Source: Bradyrhizobium stylosanthis (lineage in GTDB: Bacteria; Pseudomonadota; Alphaproteobacteria; Rhizobiales; Xanthobacteraceae). Taken from it: DNA of 64,000 nucleotides. The notes below the pieces were generated by a model. That model searched no databases. It had not been told where the DNA came from and was given only the letters and a program-made list of their open reading frames with translations. The first letter of the stretch is position 1, and each line of letters starts with the position of its first letter. This document shows positions 47,489 through 55,861 of this stretch, piece by piece. The stretch lies in assembly GCF_001641335.1 (NCBI RefSeq), contig NZ_LVEM01000005.1:620001-684000 (forward strand), written 5' to 3'. The translations under genes and the position numbers were made by a program.

Positions 47489-47968
47489 TCAAGCAGCTTC
47501 CTTGACCTCGATCTTCTTCGGTTCCGGCTTTGCGGGCTTTGGAATCGTGATCTTCAGGACGCCGTTGGCCATTGTTGCCTGGACGGAGGAGGGATCGATG
47601 CCGGGCGGAAGCTGCAGCACGCGAAGGAACACGCCGTAGCTGCGTTCGCTATGCTGGACGTTCTTGTCGTTCTTGCCGGCGTCCGTGCCCTGCTCCACCT
47701 TCTTCTCGCCGCGAATGGTAAGCGTGTCATCCTCGAGAGAAATATCGACGTCCTTGCGCTCGAGGCCCGGCATTTCGGCGGTGACTTCGATTGCCTTGTC
47801 CGTTTCCGCGATTTCGATGTTGGGCACGAGCTGCTGTCCGTTGGGACCCTGGCTCTGCGAAAACTCACTGAACAGGCGGTCGATTTCCCGGTGCAGGCCG
47901 AACAGGCCAAAGTCGGGCCGCATCAGCATTCCTGCATCACGAGACGGGACGAGTGATCGTAACCTCAT
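47489..47968 (-). CDS. Small heat-shock protein, Hsp20/alpha-crystallin family
   Basis: 159 residues from ATG 47968 (AAGGAG eight bases upstream). Alpha-crystallin domain at about 45-145: VPNIEIAETDKAIEVTAEMPGLERKDVDISLED, ERSYGVFLRVLQLPPGID, and ATMANGVLKITIPK. ATP-independent holdase that keeps unfolding proteins available for DnaK/ClpB. Gene order BON, hsp20, dnaK suggests coordinated expression. Confidence 0.95.
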   Translation of the reverse strand: MRLRSLVPSRDAGMLMRPDFGLFGLHREIDRLFSEFSQSQGPNGQQLVPNIEIAETDKAIEVTAEMPGLERKDVDISLEDDTLTIRGEKKVEQGTDAGKNDKNVQHSERSYGVFLRVLQLPPGIDPSSVQATMANGVLKITIPKPAKPEPKKIEVKEAA

Positions 47969-48007
47969 TGGGATCTCCTTTTTCAGCTTGCGGTGCAACC
48001 CTCTATT

Positions 48008-48661
48008 CTAGGGGCTCACGACGATGCGATCGTCGACCTTGCTCACGCCGGGCGCAGACCAGGCGACGCGCTCGGCTTCCTCGCGTTCGATCCACGAGCG
48101 GACCGTTCCCTTGAGGACCACTTCGCTGCCGTTAGCCTCGACCTGGATCCGGTTGGCGTCGACTTCCGCGTTCCGCTTGAACGCGTCCTGAATTTTCTGC
48201 TTGAGCTCGGAAGGCTCGACTTTCGGCTTGACCGTGATCACGTTGATGACGCCCTTGACGCCTTTGACCTTGCGGACCGCGTTTTCAGCTGTGGTCTTTT
48301 GATATTGCCATTCGGCGGAACCTTCGAGTGTGATCCAGCCGTCTCTGACTGTCGCCTTGATCTTGTCGTGAGAGATCGGAAGCTCCGACTTGAGCGCGGC
48401 GACGGCGTCGCGCGCGATGTCGGGATCCGGGCGTTGATCGATCGACGGCAGCCGAACCTCGATGTCATTGGCGATGGCGCGAACGCCCGCCACGCGCTTC
48501 GCCGCAGACTCGGCCTCCAGCCGATCGGCGTAGCTGTGCGTGAAACCCGCAAGCGTGACAACGCCGTCCTTGACCGAAACGGCAATATCGCTGCTATCGA
48601 GGTCGGGATCCCATTTCAGTTCGTCACGGACATCACGTTCGATCTCACTGTCTGACTTCAT
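48008..48661 (-). CDS. Triple BON-domain protein (OsmY-like)
   Basis: 217 residues with three BON repeats (about 5-70, 78-145, 150-216), each with the pattern IxVxVxDGxVTLxG...V.GVxxVxNDI. No signal peptide is apparent, unlike periplasmic OsmY. BON domains bind membranes or phospholipids. A palindrome 97 bases upstream with TAGATT (48730-48725) at 21-base spacing makes this gene one of the clearest members of the regulon. Confidence 0.9.
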   Translation of the reverse strand: MKSDSEIERDVRDELKWDPDLDSSDIAVSVKDGVVTLAGFTHSYADRLEAESAAKRVAGVRAIANDIEVRLPSIDQRPDPDIARDAVAALKSELPISHDKIKATVRDGWITLEGSAEWQYQKTTAENAVRKVKGVKGVINVITVKPKVEPSELKQKIQDAFKRNAEVDANRIQVEANGSEVVLKGTVRSWIEREEAERVAWSAPGVSKVDDRIVVSP

Positions 48662-48751
48662 GATTGGCTCCTGGCATTTGCAAGTGGCATTCTCGGCGTA
48701 AGCTCCGTCATCGCCGGTCGGAGCAATCTACGTATGACGAGCGAGCGAGCC

Positions 48752-48765
48752 ATGACGACCGTCAA
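48752..48765 (-). promoter_or_regulatory. TTGAC-N4-GTCAA-type box upstream of the BON gene
   Basis: Plus strand ATGAC-GACC-GTCAA. Minus-strand -10 candidate TAGATT (48730-48725) lies 21 bases beyond it. Confidence 0.66.
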
Positions 48766-48892
48766 CTTCCGTATCGAGTTTCTCGCTTGAGCTTGTGAAT
48801 CCGAACTGAGCGACGATCGCTAAGGATGATCTTTGCGGACGGTTGAACCTGCTGGGAGGATTGACGCAAGCGCGGCATTTATCGCGGCCTCT

Positions 48893-49552
48893 TTACGGCC
48901 GCCCGAGGCGTTCGTCTCCCAGCCAGGGATCCGGCCGAAGTGAGTTGAGCGGCAGATCTTCCGGGCGCTTTTCCAGATCGATTTCATGAACGTGCACAGC
49001 CTGCCCGCCATGCCGCATCAGAATCTCCTGGGCCTGAGCTTCTTTCTCAGGGGAGCGAACCCGAACCCATATCAAGAGGCCATCCCATTCTGCGACCGGC
49101 TCCAGGCCCCTGACGCGCTCGCGGCGCAGTAGTCGGTATATGGGCACTATGACGACGGCACCTGTGACGATCCCGATCAGAATCGACCACATGGCGACCG
49201 CCATAGGCTCATAGTTTTTGATGATCAGGAAAAGGGCGGAGCCGACCGCTGCGATGCAGCCGAGAACGCTGCTGGCGACGGCTTCCGCACCAAGCAAATC
49301 GTCTTCGCCGAAGAAAGGCTGTCTCGGCGTGGTCGGCAGGTCGGAGAGGTCGGCCGGGGGAATCACAGCGTAATTCAGCCGTCGCTGCACCTCGTCGGGA
49401 GATGCGCTGAGGTCGATGTCGGAGCGATCGAATCCCGACAGAAGAAGATCCTGGGCCGCGTCATCGAGCGCACGTCGCGAGTGAAACACACCGGTCACCT
49501 CGCGGGTGCGGGTGCGGTCCAGGATCGTGTCGGTTGATCTTGGAATCGACAT
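48893..49552 (-). CDS. Two-pass membrane protein with general-stress-protein-17M-like ends
   Basis: 219 residues. The N-terminal part (EVTGVFHSRRALDDAAQDLLLSGFDRSDIDL) is like the flavour of GsiB/YflT-type stress domains that start with a VxGVFxxxxxAExAVxxL motif. Two membrane segments (about 97-113 and 119-141) are followed by a soluble tail (LLIWVRVRSPEKEAQAQEIL). Begins 12 bases after the PRC-barrel gene, so the two are co-transcribed. Function unknown. Confidence 0.75.
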   Translation of the reverse strand: MSIPRSTDTILDRTRTREVTGVFHSRRALDDAAQDLLLSGFDRSDIDLSASPDEVQRRLNYAVIPPADLSDLPTTPRQPFFGEDDLLGAEAVASSVLGCIAAVGSALFLIIKNYEPMAVAMWSILIGIVTGAVVIVPIYRLLRRERVRGLEPVAEWDGLLIWVRVRSPEKEAQAQEILMRHGGQAVHVHEIDLEKRPEDLPLNSLRPDPWLGDERLGRP

Positions 49553-49564
49553 AGGAGGTGGCCG

Positions 49565-50035
49565 TCAGGAAGATCGGTAGTGGAATTCCGATAGCTTCTT
49601 CAGCTCGTCTTTGGATGCGCCAGGAAGAGTGATCTTGCTGCCGGTGTCGTCGATGACGAGGCTGTCCATCGGGACTGCGACCAGATGGCCGCCCACGCCG
49701 AGAAAGCCGCCGACCTGCAGAATCGCGAAGTTGAGTTGTTTCTTGTCCTTGGCGGCAATCACGTCGTCGAGGCTTCCGATCTTCTCATTCTTGTCGTTGA
49801 TGACGCTGCTGCCGATCAGCTTGCTCATGCGATAGCCCTGATCGACGACGCTCAAATCAACCTTGACCAGAGCTACGCCAGCCTGCGTCAGGGCGGGATT
49901 GCTGCTGAGGACGGCCAATATTCCGGCAAGCGCCGCCAGGCCGGAATATCGCGTCCACTTCGCCGCGTTCTGCCGGCATGGCGTGGCTGCGCTGCTGGTG
50001 AGTTTCGAATGGCGGCGGGGGATGGCTGCTTCCAT
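49565..50035 (-). CDS. PRC-barrel domain protein with N-terminal membrane anchor
   Basis: 156 residues. A hydrophobic segment (about 30-50, LAALAGILAVLSSNPALTQA) acts as signal or anchor; then a PRC-barrel (MSKLIGSSVINDKNEKIGSLDDVI...LQVGGFLGVGGHLVAVP). Such proteins occur in envelope stress loci of rhizobia. AGGAGAGAG precedes the ATG at 50035. A palindrome 67 bases upstream places it in the regulon; divergent from the crp-type gene. Confidence 0.88.
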   Translation of the reverse strand: MEAAIPRRHSKLTSSAATPCRQNAAKWTRYSGLAALAGILAVLSSNPALTQAGVALVKVDLSVVDQGYRMSKLIGSSVINDKNEKIGSLDDVIAAKDKKQLNFAILQVGGFLGVGGHLVAVPMDSLVIDDTGSKITLPGASKDELKKLSEFHYRSS

Positions 50036-50095
50036 TTCTCTCTCCTGTGAGGGTTCAGTGGCTTTAGCGAGTACCCCCTTTGAACCAGTGGTGCG

Positions 50096-50109
50096 CTGAC
50101 CATTGTCAA
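50096..50109 (-). promoter_or_regulatory. TTGAC-N4-GTCAA-type box upstream of the PRC-barrel operon
   Basis: Plus strand CTGAC-CATT-GTCAA; TACTCG (50073-50068) is 22 bases beyond on the minus strand. Situated in the region shared with the divergent Crp/Fnr gene. Confidence 0.62.
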
Positions 50110-50147
50110 TTCGCAGATCGCTAATTCGCCGCCGCGGCTTAATGCCT

Positions 50148-50164
50148 TGACCGTCGAACGGTCA
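50148..50164. promoter_or_regulatory. Perfect 7-bp inverted repeat TGACCGT-CGA-ACGGTCA
   Basis: A 17-base dyad between the PRC-barrel operon and the Crp/Fnr gene, with arms that share TGAC/GTCA with the FNR-type boxes but wider spacing. It may be an operator for another dimeric regulator. Confidence 0.4.
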
Positions 50165-50498
50165 TGGCTTCGCATTTGCGGCAGCCTGATGCCAAGCTCG
50201 CTGTCGTTCAGGAAAAATGATCGACGCGTAGTGCTATTTTTGTAGCAGCGCATTGTGCATCTGCGGCACATGTCGGCTCCGGCTGCGCAATGAAATGCCT
50301 ATGGTAGTGGACTGCAAGCGACACACGAGAACCTAAAGTGTCCGTTCGAGATAGCCAAAGCGCCGTTACGTGTTTCTACGTATGCAAATTTCCTAAATTT
50401 ACGCGGTTGTATTGCAGGTAGTTGATTGCCTGTGAGCGGATCGTTCCTCCCGCCGAGAGCACCTGATCTAAAGGGCTTGAACAAGGAAGGACAGAGAT

Positions 50499-51206
50499 AT
50501 GAAACCGATAATTCACCCAGCGGACTATTATCGAAGGCTTCTCGGCTTACAATCGCACGCGCTGAAGCGGCTCGACGAGTCGGTCGCAATTGTCAAACTG
50601 AATCGCGACCAGCAAGTTCCGGAAGAGGACGGCACCGCGGGACGTTGGTACTACGTGATTGCCGGCGCCGTACGGCGGGCGACCATCCGCCCCGATGGAC
50701 GCCGGCAGATCCTGGATCTGATGCTGGTGCGGGATTTCTTCTTCGTCGGTGACAGCGAGACAGAAGAACCGATTGAGGCCATTACGGAAGAGACCGTCCT
50801 CGCGGGCTATTCCGCAGCGCGGCTTGAGAACCTATGCGAGCGTGATCGCCAGTTCGCAAGAGAACTGAGGGAGATCACCTTTCAATCGCTAGAACGTAGC
50901 CGACGGCAGCTCATAGTCCTCGGCGGTGTCACGACGGCAGACAAGGTGAGTGCGTTCCTGCTGCTGCTTGAAAAGCGCTACGGAGACCAGCGGGGAGACA
51001 TACGGCTTCCGATCACGCGGTATGATCTCGCCGAGTATCTCGCTGTGTCTGTGGAGACTGTATGTCGCGCGTTTTCAGATCTGCAGCAGCGCGGTATCAT
51101 TTCTCTGATTGGGATCCGAACGGTCCGAATTACGGATCGCGGTGCACTGGAGCACCAAATCGGTAGAAAGTATCCGAACGCTGTCTCTGACACGATCGCT
51201 GCCTAA
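50499..51206 (+). CDS. Crp/Fnr-family transcriptional regulator
   Basis: 235 residues, ATG 50499 with AAGGAAGGA upstream. cNMP-fold sensor (about 15-115), dimer helix (120-150), winged HTH (165-225) with recognition helix VSVETVCRAFSDLQ. Glu186 and Arg190 match the base-contacting FNR residues Glu209 and Arg213; Cys189 replaces FNR Ser212. There is no N-terminal cysteine cluster, so it is not an iron-sulfur oxygen sensor and resembles FixK-type proteins. By location and fold it is the best candidate to bind the TTGAC-N4-GTCAA boxes around it. What it senses is unknown; a redox-active Cys189 is possible. Confidence 0.92.
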   Translation: MKPIIHPADYYRRLLGLQSHALKRLDESVAIVKLNRDQQVPEEDGTAGRWYYVIAGAVRRATIRPDGRRQILDLMLVRDFFFVGDSETEEPIEAITEETVLAGYSAARLENLCERDRQFARELREITFQSLERSRRQLIVLGGVTTADKVSAFLLLLEKRYGDQRGDIRLPITRYDLAEYLAVSVETVCRAFSDLQQRGIISLIGIRTVRITDRGALEHQIGRKYPNAVSDTIAA

Positions 51207-51239
51207 TTGCGCTCGATCTAGGACGCGGTACATCAACGC

Positions 51240-51600
51240 GCAGCCACAGCCTGATTGATGCAGGTTGCGGCGAGCAGCATCGCTCCTGACTTCAGACGAG
51301 ATAGGAGCCTTCCGGCGAGGCGGTTGTCGCGCACCTCGCCGGCCGTGAATGCGCACAGGTAGGCCATTCGTGTCGACTGCCGCATGGAATTGCAGGTTAA
51401 GCCGCTTCTTGACCGCCCCCAAGGATTGTCTTCTGTTCAGGTTGACACAGGCACCGTGCTGATGCACGCGCACGATGGACGTGTCGATCTGCACCGCCGT
51501 GTCGTGGGCTCCAGCGAACCAGGCGCCTGCCCGTGGCCATCAACGAAAGAGCACGCGGTCATTCACCCGCCGCTTTTCGGCAGGGTATCCACGGTGGGTA
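51240..51600 (-). pseudogene. IS5-family transposase remnant
   Basis: On the minus strand, codons match IS5/IS427-type transposase segments: RRVNDRVL, RWPRAGAW, AVQIDTSIVRVHQHGACV, then QSLGAVKKRLNLQFHAAVDTNGLPVR (for MGRSRGGLTSKIHAVVDTNGLPVR) and a degraded GEAHDNRLAGxLL region. The N- and C-terminal thirds are missing and frames are broken. I could not find terminal inverted repeats. It lies between the Crp/Fnr and DJ-1 genes, evidence of past insertion in this locus. Confidence 0.7.
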
Positions 51601-51802
51601 ATCACCAGGGCATCAGCAATCCACGCTGATGCAAATCTCGGGGAAATGCGGCATCGATCCGATTGGTCTCGACATCCGACCGATACATCCGCAGGTTCGA
51701 CATTCCTGGCCAGCGCTGGACGCCTTGGGAATCGCCAAGATACCAGCTTCCCTGGCCGATCGCCGCGACCGCGCGTGGCCAATCAGTTCGCTCCGTGTGG
51801 CG

Positions 51803-52372
51803 TCACGCAGCATGGCGGCGTCCCCGCGCTTCGGCAAAGAGCTTGATCATCTCTTTGTTGAATGCCGTCGGGATATCATCGGGCTTGCGGCTCGTGACCA
51901 GGCCTCGGTCCACAACCGCGTCCTGATCCACCCAATCCGCGCCGGCATTTTTCAGGTCGGTCCTGAGGGAAGGCCACGATGTCATGCGGCGCCCCCGTGC
52001 TGCGCCGGTCTCGATGATGGTCCATGGCCCGTGGCAGATCGAGGCGACCGGTTTGCTGGCATCGAAGAAGGCTTTCGCGAAGGCAACCGCGGTAGGCTCG
52101 ATGCGAAGCGCGTCGGGATTGATGACGCCACCCGGCAGCAACAGCGCGTCGAAGTCCTCCGCTTTGGCCTGATTGAGGGGAACGTCCACCGGGAACTCCT
52201 CGCCCCACTCCGTGAACTTCCAAGCACGGACCCGCTGGTGTTTCGGCGACACGATGCTGGTTTTTGCGCCGGCCTGGTTCAGCGCCTTGCGCGGCTCCTC
52301 CATCTCGACTTGCTCGAATCCATCCTCGATCAGAATCGCGACCTTCAGGCCGTCGAGTGTCTCACTTGGCAT
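51803..52372 (-). CDS. DJ-1/PfpI family protein
   Basis: 189 residues from ATG 52372. Class I glutamine-amidotransferase-like fold: VAILIEDGFEQVEM, LLLPGGVINPD, and the nucleophile elbow Cys in VASICHGPWTIIE. Members act as deglycases/glyoxalases or stress proteases (YhbO/PfpI type), here most likely repairing methylglyoxal damage. Preceded by a palindrome with TAGACT (52458-52453) at 21-base spacing. Confidence 0.9.
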   Translation of the reverse strand: MPSETLDGLKVAILIEDGFEQVEMEEPRKALNQAGAKTSIVSPKHQRVRAWKFTEWGEEFPVDVPLNQAKAEDFDALLLPGGVINPDALRIEPTAVAFAKAFFDASKPVASICHGPWTIIETGAARGRRMTSWPSLRTDLKNAGADWVDQDAVVDRGLVTSRKPDDIPTAFNKEMIKLFAEARGRRHAA

Positions 52373-52479
52373 TATCCAAACTCCTATTGTGCAGAGGCGT
52401 AGCGCCCGGCGCGCGTACGATCTCCTGGATTCGAGGAACGTTGGTTTCAAACAGTCTACGGACGTTCTTTTTGCATGCC

Positions 52480-52493
52480 CTGACGCTCGTCAA
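52480..52493 (-). promoter_or_regulatory. TTGAC-N4-GTCAA-type box upstream of the DJ-1/PfpI gene
   Basis: Plus strand CTGAC-GCTC-GTCAA. Minus-strand TAGACT (52458-52453) lies 21 bases away. It also sits about 120 bases before the plus-strand DUF6894 gene, without a fitting -10 in that direction. Confidence 0.63.
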
Positions 52494-52606
52494 TTATTTG
52501 CGAAAGTTTCAGTTTGTCGCCCAGCCCGCGGCGATGGAGACATCGTTCACTTTTGAACCAACCGCTCTGCCGCTCGTTCCCTCTTGAATGGAGAAAGCAG
52601 GCCCCA

Positions 52607-52837
52607 ATGCCTCGTTACTTCTTTCATCAGCATGTACGCGGGCAGAGGACTGAAGACCCGCTTGGAAAACTATTCCCGACCGATGGGACAGCATGTCACC
52701 AAGCCGTGCAACGAATGCCGGCCCACCTGAAAAGAGCTGCGGAGCGTTCCCGCAACACCTATGTCGCCACCGAAATCACTAACGGCCACCGCACCCTGTT
52801 CGTGGTGAGGGGAACAGTGATTGTCGAACGGCGGTAA
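52607..52837 (+). CDS. DUF6894-type small protein
   Basis: 76 residues from ATG 52607. Starts MPRYFFHQHVRGQRTEDPLG, the MxRYFFH opening of the DUF6894 family, with a C-terminal RTLFVVRGTVIVERR strand pair. The middle is more divergent than in the copy at 63043. Function unknown; small proteins of this family are numerous in Bradyrhizobium-like genomes. Confidence 0.65.
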   Translation: MPRYFFHQHVRGQRTEDPLGKLFPTDGTACHQAVQRMPAHLKRAAERSRNTYVATEITNGHRTLFVVRGTVIVERR

Positions 52838-52943
52838 GGCGGCCTCGGCGGCGGCGGACGCTGTCGGCGCTCGCCGTTTGCTTGGTGCAGGCGGGTTCTG
52901 TGCGGTGCACGATCTGCGTATTGAAGTACTTCGGCAGACTGGC

Positions 52944-53555
52944 TCACGTCGCCGCGGCGAGGGAGCCCGTCTGCTCGTTCTGGCGGGCGCGCAACTTGAA
53001 GGACAGAACGACCAGCGCAACGCCGAAGGCCATCGCGTAAGCTCCCATCCACCACGTAAGCACCACTGCCCCGATCAACGGCATAGCGACCAGCAGCGCG
53101 CCATAAACGAGCGACAACAGCCCGCCGAGAACCATCCACCAGCGGCCATGATCAAGCTTGAGGCGAAAGCCAGCACTCATCATCAGCGCGCCCGAGATGA
53201 TCGCCCAGGCGGCGACCATGAAGACAAAGGCAAGCACCGTCAGGCCGGGCCAGATAAAGGCGGCAACGCCGACCGCGATATTGAGCAGGCCTTCAAATAC
53301 CAACAGTCCCCATTGGTCCTTCCGTCGCATCGCACGAACGGCGGAAATGATTCCTGCTAAGCCGTCGACCAACATGTAGGCCGAGAACAACAACACCAGC
53401 GAGAGCATGGTGGGGCCCGGGAAGAGAAGAGCGAGCAACCCGAAGACAATTCCGAAGATGCCCCGCAGCAGGAACAGCCACCAGTTCTTGGCAAGCATCG
53501 CGGAGGCAGAATCGATGTTGAAGTCAGCATTGCTGTTGAAGGTCGTGCTGGTCAT
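52944..53555 (-). CDS. HdeD family membrane protein (DUF308)
   Basis: 203 residues from ATG 53555. Six hydrophobic segments in the DUF308 repeat arrangement (WWLFLLRGIFGIVFGLLALLFPG; LLNIAVGVAAFIWPGLTVLAFV; WMVLGGLLSLVYGALLVAMP). HdeD was linked to acid tolerance in E. coli; mechanism unknown. Palindrome 75 bases upstream with TACTAT (53600-53595) as -10: a clear regulon member. Confidence 0.9.
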   Translation of the reverse strand: MTSTTFNSNADFNIDSASAMLAKNWWLFLLRGIFGIVFGLLALLFPGPTMLSLVLLFSAYMLVDGLAGIISAVRAMRRKDQWGLLVFEGLLNIAVGVAAFIWPGLTVLAFVFMVAAWAIISGALMMSAGFRLKLDHGRWWMVLGGLLSLVYGALLVAMPLIGAVVLTWWMGAYAMAFGVALVVLSFKLRARQNEQTGSLAAAT

Positions 53556-53623
53556 GTCTAGCTCCAAAATAGCCGTCGGTTTCCAGGTCCGGCCATAGTA
53601 GCGGCCTGCCGCTACGACGTGCC

Positions 53624-53637
53624 TTGACAGCTATCAA
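53624..53637 (-). promoter_or_regulatory. TTGAC-N4-ATCAA box upstream of hdeD-like gene
   Basis: Plus strand TTGAC-AGCT-ATCAA, one base off. Minus-strand TACTAT (53600-53595) is 23 bases beyond it. Confidence 0.65.
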
Positions 53638-53771
53638 GCTTTGCTCGCTGCGAGACTATTCGAATGGCAGAGGCGCCTTACGTAGTACTCCTGAATCGCA
53701 GCACCGCCGCTTCGCGAGCAGTATGAGCCATTGCGATGAGCACTTTGTGTCGAGACGAGGGAGAGCATAAA

Positions 53772-53885
53772 ATGCCAAGAGAACGTCCGATGAACGGGGT
53801 TGAACCCGAGAAGTCCGAAGATGACATTCAACGCGAGCGTTGGGGCCGCGCGGCGTTCCCGGAGCGCCAGACCCTGCAAAGATGA
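53772..53885 (+). CDS. Possible 37-residue protein with a strong ribosome binding site
   Basis: ATG 53772 to TGA 53883-53885, preceded by GAGGGAGAG at good spacing. The charged peptide begins MPRERPMNGVEPEKSEDDIQ, ends WGRAAFPERQTLQR. No family recognised. It runs toward the MDR gene, which is on the other strand. Confidence 0.4.
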   Translation: MPRERPMNGVEPEKSEDDIQRERWGRAAFPERQTLQR

Positions 53886-53965
53886 CGCCGCAACGGGCCA
53901 AGAAGACGCCACTTTACCATTTGGATCCGGGCCACCCTTCGTAGAGGAGGGACGGGCTCTCGCGA

Positions 53966-54982
53966 TCATGTGCCGTGAACTGTCAGCACGATTTTTCCAA
54001 GGACCTCGCCCGCCTCGAGGCGCAAGTGCGCCTTGTGAGCTTTAGCCAGCGAATAACGCTCTGCGATCGGGACCTTGAGCTTCGCCGCCTGGACTGCCTC
54101 ATTGAGGTGCTCGAATTCGCGGACCCCGGCAACGGCGTCATATCGAGTCAACGCGATGCCGCGTCGCTTCCTTGGCGCTGGCTCGATGCCGTTTGGGTGA
54201 GCCACCCTTCCATTCGGTCGAAGCGCATCGAGGCATTGTCCGAGTGCGTCGCCACCCGCAAGAGCGAGCACGGCATCGACTCCCTCGGGCGCAAAGGCGC
54301 GCGCACGATCGTCGATGTCGACCACCCGCTTGCCGTCGACGACCGCATCGGCACCCATCTCTCGCACCAACTCGACGCCCTCTATCCCGGAAGCCGTAGC
54401 AAATACGCGAGCGCCACGAAGCTTGGCAAATTGAACAGCCAGAGTGCCGACGCCGCCTGAAGCGCCATGAATGATGATTGTCTCACCCTTCCTTAATCTC
54501 AGGGCGTCGTCGATGCCTTGCAGTGCCGTCAGACCTGTTGTCGCAATAGCTCCTGCGTGCTGGAGGTCCAGCCATTTCGGGATCGGCGCGACATTGTTGA
54601 CGGGGACTGCCACATACTCGGCATAGAAGCCACCCTTAGGGTTTCCCCAGCTGTACGAATAGACCTCGTCGCCGACTTTCAGCCGGCGCACGCGCGAGCC
54701 GACCGCGACGACAATGCCGGCGCCATCGACGCCTGGAACGATCGGGAAGTGCGGCCTGCGGCCCGCAAAGCGTCCGAGGCGCACGTCGATATCCCATGGT
54801 CCGACCCCTGATGTGTCGACGGCAATCAAAACTTCGCCGGGATCTATTGTCGGAACCGGCAGCGCGTGCCCGGTGAGTACGGCCGGTTCGCCGAAGCGAT
54901 CCATGGCCGCGGCATACATCGTGCGGGGAACGGGAATTGCGTGAGCTCCGGCAAGCGCGGCACGACGGGTTCGGTCAAGCAT
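53966..54982 (-). CDS. Zinc-independent MDR quinone oxidoreductase-like protein
   Basis: 338 residues from ATG 54982. GroES-like N-terminal fold (PTIDPGEVLIAVDTSGVGPWDID, VPGVDGAGIVVAVGS), NADPH Rossmann motif IIHGASGGVGTLAVQFAK, C-terminal AGEVLGKIVLTV. There are no structural or catalytic zinc cysteines, so it is of the QOR class (NADPH:quinone or enone reduction). It starts 11 bases after the universal stress protein stop, so both are in one operon. Confidence 0.92.
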   Translation of the reverse strand: MLDRTRRAALAGAHAIPVPRTMYAAAMDRFGEPAVLTGHALPVPTIDPGEVLIAVDTSGVGPWDIDVRLGRFAGRRPHFPIVPGVDGAGIVVAVGSRVRRLKVGDEVYSYSWGNPKGGFYAEYVAVPVNNVAPIPKWLDLQHAGAIATTGLTALQGIDDALRLRKGETIIIHGASGGVGTLAVQFAKLRGARVFATASGIEGVELVREMGADAVVDGKRVVDIDDRARAFAPEGVDAVLALAGGDALGQCLDALRPNGRVAHPNGIEPAPRKRRGIALTRYDAVAGVREFEHLNEAVQAAKLKVPIAERYSLAKAHKAHLRLEAGEVLGKIVLTVHGT

Positions 54983-54993
54983 GGATTGGCTCC

Positions 54994-55785
54994 TCAATGG
55001 GCAACGACGAGCGGGATCGGCGAACGACGAAGCAGGCGGCTCGTCGTACTGCCGGGTAACAATTCATGCAGGGCGGAATGGCCGTAACTGCCCATCACCA
55101 GCAGATTGGCGTCCAGCTTGCGACATTCCTCGATCAGCACGCCGGCGGTCTCGTCTTCCTCACCAAACGCCCGGTATTTGACGGCATTGATGCCGTGATG
55201 CCGAAGATGTTGTACGGCATCGTTGCCCATGAGGAGGTCTGCCTCCGTCGGGTGCTCGCCTTCGACGACGAGGAGGCCGACTTTCTCGGCCAGATGCAAA
55301 TAAGGCATGGCCTCGGCCAAGGCGCGGGCCGCCTCCCGACTGCCGTTCCATGCGACGATTGCGTGCTTCCAGAAAGAAACTGCTTTGAGGTCGTTCGGCA
55401 CGAGGAATACGTGGCGGCCGGCTCCGAAAAGGAGGCGCTCGATCAAGCGCTCTGGGTTGCTCGATCGGCTGTCGGGACAGAGCTCCACGAACGTGTCGGC
55501 AGCGCGCGCTGGCAGCATGGCCGTATCAGGGACGTCCTCTTCGCCCGCGACATCAAAGCGACGCAGGTGCGTCTCCTGCTGAAGGCGTCTCAAACGCGCC
55601 AGCGCGGCTGCTTCGACCGCGTCGCCATCCTCCTTTGCGACTTCGCCGGAGGTGAGAGGTGACTGCAGATTGAAGTAAAGACCGGTGATGTGAGATGCAA
55701 ATATCGCGGCAATCTGGTCGACGGCTGCCAGACGAATGTCGTCCTGCGGCGTTCCGTCGAGACGAACGAGTATGTCCTTGATCAT
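54994..55785 (-). CDS. Universal stress protein (UspA family), long form
   Basis: 263 residues from ATG 55785 (MIKDILVRLDGTPQDD). The N-terminal half is a degenerate Usp unit; the C-terminal half has AIVAWNGSREAARALAEAMPYL and the ATP-binding GSYGHSALHELLPGSTTSRLL, giving a tandem Usp protein. The open frame extends further upstream without similarity. Two weaker FNR-type boxes lie upstream. Confidence 0.9.
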   Translation of the reverse strand: MIKDILVRLDGTPQDDIRLAAVDQIAAIFASHITGLYFNLQSPLTSGEVAKEDGDAVEAAALARLRRLQQETHLRRFDVAGEEDVPDTAMLPARAADTFVELCPDSRSSNPERLIERLLFGAGRHVFLVPNDLKAVSFWKHAIVAWNGSREAARALAEAMPYLHLAEKVGLLVVEGEHPTEADLLMGNDAVQHLRHHGINAVKYRAFGEEDETAGVLIEECRKLDANLLVMGSYGHSALHELLPGSTTSRLLRRSPIPLVVAH

Positions 55786-55861
55786 GGCAGTCCTTTTCCA
55801 GTCATTCGGCCAGCCTCTATTGATCAAGCAGCCAAGTACCGCGGAGCGGCCGGCAGATGCC

